From NCBI GenBank assembly GCA_001872985.1, contig MNYA01000109.1, positions 1 to 6,970 of the forward strand: a stretch of DNA of 6,970 nt, read 5' to 3'. The notes beneath the pieces are model-generated. The model worked only from the letters and a program-made list of their open reading frames with translations. It ran no database searches and was not told the origin of the DNA. This DNA is from a bacterium CG2_30_54_10 (GTDB lineage: Bacteria; Muiribacteriota; Ozemobacteria; Ozemobacterales; Ozemobacteraceae). This document shows, piece by piece, positions 5,325-6,970 of the stretch. The translations under genes were made by a program, and so were the position numbers. The stretch's first letter is position 1; every line of letters begins with the position of its first letter.

Positions 5325-6788
5325 TCAATTGGATGGCTGAAGAACCTTGGGCCGTTTCATCGGCATGGGGGACTCGCTCGAGCCGTTGCTCACGGCGAGA
5401 GCGCGGAAGATTTCCGCCCCGGGTGCGGGTTTCCTTTCCTGGATCGATGTATTGACCCGAAGCAGACCTTTCTTGAGCTCAAAACCGCGATCGTATTCAA
5501 ACCCCTGTAGAAGACCATCGTAGAAGAACCCCTTCACGTCGCAACCTTGAACGAGGGCGGCCCGGGTTTGTCGGACATGCGCTGATAAGAAGGCGCCGCG
5601 CTTCTGTCCATCAGCGTCGGCGATTCCGACCAGAACGTAAAACGGGACCGGATATTTTTTGACCGATAGCAAAACGGATGTCAGGCCCTCGGGGAAGATG
5701 ACCTGCTGTTCGTCATCCACCACGACGCCCTGGGGAACGATCTTCTCGGTAAAAAGGGCTTTCAACGGGTTGAACTTTACCTCTTCGAGACCCTGATAAG
5801 AGACCACTACGAAATCAGCGCGTCGGTGGTCGTAGTTGGTTGGCGGAAGCTGTGGAGGCTGTTCGGAAGCGCCTTTCCCTTTCTCTTTCGGGTTCGGGTT
5901 CGGGCTTTGGACTGAGGTTCCAGGGTTTGCTTCAAAAAGGTCCCCTTTCATGACCCCATCCAGGAAAGACAGGTGCGCAGCCATGTCGCGGGATCTGGCG
6001 AGATTCAGATCGAACGGGTTGGAAGGACGATTCGGGCGAACCCACTTCATTCCGACGATAAGGCCGACCAGGCTTGGAGCCTTTCCTTCACCGGCGGAAA
6101 CAGAATCGGAGCTCTTGATTGCCTGCCATGCGCCGCGATGCATTGCCATGAGATTTATTGCAGCGAGAGTGTAACCCTTGATGTCGCATTTTCCGGGCGG
6201 GTAAAGTCCGTCTTTGAACGCTTTGCTCGCAAAACCCATGGGATCTCTCAGCGTAACCCAGGTGTCGACAAGGTCGCCGAATGTCTTGCCGCATTCGGCC
6301 GCGTAGTTTTGAAAATCAGTAATAACGCAAGGCATCATGAGCCCGCCATAGGCGGCAACCCATTGGGGAAGCGTGCGATCCCAAAGAATCACGATCGGCT
6401 CGATTCCGAGCTTTCGCAGACCTTCAAGGCGTGAGCGATAGCTTTTGACCGCAGCCGCATCGAACTGACCTTTCGCCGGTTGGAGACGGCTCCATTCAAG
6501 GGAAATCAGGGCGGCGTTCTGGCCGAGCTTTTTCATCCAAGCCTGGTCCTCGGGATACAATTCCCAGTGGTTGCAGGCCGGGCCGCTGACGCTCCCGTCG
6601 GCAATTTTTCCGGCCTGGCTTTCCCAAAGGGTCCAGTCGTCGACATGATTGCCTTCAGTCGAGTGCGCGGAAACGAGGGTTCCCCATAAGAAGCCGCCAG
6701 GAAAGGCTTCAGAAGCCGGGCCTCCGGCGAAAGCCGCGCTGGAAAAAGCGATAAGAGCCAGTACGAGGTATCCGTATCGGCGGAACAT
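5325..6788 (-). CDS. Secreted GH1-fold protein lacking both catalytic glutamates
   Basis: This encodes 487 residues beginning MFRRYGYLVLALIAFSSAAFA, a Sec signal peptide with likely cleavage after Ala21, so the product is exported. The rest follows the glycoside hydrolase family 1 barrel. The N-terminal signature is FLWGTLVSAHSTEGN (33-47). WMKKLG with LEWSRLQP (84-104), GIEPIVIL (128-135), FLDGVMKGD (275-283) and ADFVVVSYQG (324-333, the DFIGINYY position) follow. The C-terminal GCDVKGFFYDGLLQGFEY (415-432) matches the usual GVDLRGYFxWSLLDNFEW. The acid/base motif TFNEP is TLRDP (179-183) and the nucleophile motif ITENG is LVGI (386-389), so both glutamates are gone; Gln and His sugar-binding positions are also changed. 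A Pro/Lys-rich linker (about 291-317) replaces a segment before strand six. It is probably a pseudoenzyme, perhaps sugar-binding or structural; function is unknown. The frame is intact and well promoted, so it is not a decayed gene. Confidence 0.8.
   Translation of the reverse strand: MFRRYGYLVLALIAFSSAAFAGGPASEAFPGGFLWGTLVSAHSTEGNHVDDWTLWESQAGKIADGSVSGPACNHWELYPEDQAWMKKLGQNAALISLEWSRLQPAKGQFDAAAVKSYRSRLEGLRKLGIEPIVILWDRTLPQWVAAYGGLMMPCVITDFQNYAAECGKTFGDLVDTWVTLRDPMGFASKAFKDGLYPPGKCDIKGYTLAAINLMAMHRGAWQAIKSSDSVSAGEGKAPSLVGLIVGMKWVRPNRPSNPFDLNLARSRDMAAHLSFLDGVMKGDLFEANPGTSVQSPNPNPKEKGKGASEQPPQLPPTNYDHRRADFVVVSYQGLEEVKFNPLKALFTEKIVPQGVVVDDEQQVIFPEGLTSVLLSVKKYPVPFYVLVGIADADGQKRGAFLSAHVRQTRAALVQGCDVKGFFYDGLLQGFEYDRGFELKKGLLRVNTSIQERKPAPGAEIFRALAVSNGSSESPMPMKRPKVLQPSN
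5887..5904. repeat. Short tandem repeat, three TTCGGG units
   Basis: Three perfect copies of TTCGGG lie inside the GH1-like gene. Read on the coding strand they give the alternating Pro-Asn stretch (residues 296-300) at the start of the low-complexity linker. Being a multiple of three, gain or loss of a unit would change linker length without breaking the frame. Confidence 0.7.
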
Positions 6789-6797
6789 ACTCTTTTT

Positions 6798-6803
6798 CTC
6801 CTT
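6798..6803 (-). promoter_or_regulatory. Ribosome binding site fixing the GH1-like start
   Basis: AAGGAG on the minus strand, within GGAAGGAGA, lies nine bases before the ATG at 6788. This selects the start that begins directly with a signal peptide. It argues against a longer frame from a TTG at 6851, which falls in the -35 box of the promoter. Confidence 0.75.
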
Positions 6804-6822
6804 CCGATGGATTCTGCACTCA

Positions 6823-6851
6823 ATTGTATCAATGGAAAGGAGCGATGTCAA
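6823..6851 (-). promoter_or_regulatory. Near-consensus sigma-70 promoter of the GH1-like gene
   Basis: On the minus strand a perfect -35 box TTGACA (6846-6851) is followed after the ideal 17 bases by TACAAT (6823-6828, 5/6), itself preceded by TGA, the TGn extended -10. Transcription would start near 6816, giving a leader of about 28 bases. This is the strongest promoter by sequence in the window. No clear operator is seen around it. Confidence 0.75.
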
Positions 6852-6970
6852 AGTCGCCTCGAAAACTCGATTCAGCGTAAGTGTTTAGCCTGCTGAAGTG
6901 AATACCTCGAACCCTCGCTCAAACAGACACTTTGGAAAATTTACATGCCAATTATAGAGAAGTGGGCGTA

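Noticed and set aside
6789..6851. N-terminal extension of the GH1-like protein from a TTG at 6851
   Set aside because: The TTG is part of the -35 box, and the ATG at 6788 has an AAGGAG site and starts directly with a signal peptide.
6935..6956. Sigma-54-like TGGCATG...TTTT and a TATAAT (6951-6956) on the minus strand
   Set aside because: The sigma-54 candidate lacks the essential GC of the -12 element. The TATAAT would need a -35 box outside the window and is over 100 bases from the strong promoter already found.
1..6970. tRNA, rRNA, CRISPR array, phage or insertion-sequence genes
   Set aside because: No cloverleaf, regularly spaced repeat-spacer pattern, transposase or integrase motif was found on either strand by reading.

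Overview
The window looks like a chromosomal segment of a free-living, probably Gram-negative bacterium. It carries housekeeping genes of moderate GC content, sigma-70-type promoters and a cleavable Sec signal peptide on one product. No gene fixes the phylum. The families of short palindromic repeats between genes are of a kind I associate with uncultured Deltaproteobacteria-like and related lineages, but that placement is only an inference.

Layout: bases 1-118 hold a dispersed repeat (an imperfect inverted pair plus a tail). A promoter at 155-183 drives a compact thioredoxin gene (221-541, +). The next 471 bases (542-1012) have no gene but are crowded with palindromes of at least three kinds. 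They lead to glgB (1013-3229, +), a complete long-form 1,4-alpha-glucan branching enzyme. Only 11 bases separate the glgB stop from the stop of the convergent dxs gene (3241-5133, -), which encodes 1-deoxy-D-xylulose-5-phosphate synthase. dxs has its own extended -10 promoter (5191-5218). A second copy of the dispersed repeat (5233-5305) lies between dxs and the last gene (5325-6788, -). That gene encodes a secreted protein with the glycoside hydrolase family 1 fold that has lost both catalytic glutamates. It has a near-consensus promoter at 6823-6851. Bases 6852-6970 show no gene.

The genes do not form one pathway: redox maintenance (thioredoxin), glycogen branching (GlgB), isoprenoid, thiamine and pyridoxal precursor synthesis (Dxs), and an exported pseudo-glycosidase. 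The protein-coding genes other than glgB each have a convincing promoter, so they are probably separate transcription units.

The points most worth a second look are the catalytically dead GH1-like secreted protein, unusual substitutions at conserved active-site motifs of Dxs (GPISGY and AEPH in place of GPxDGH and AEQH), and the repeats. The repeats include a 73-bp direct repeat (71/73 identical) that brackets the whole trx-glgB-dxs block.
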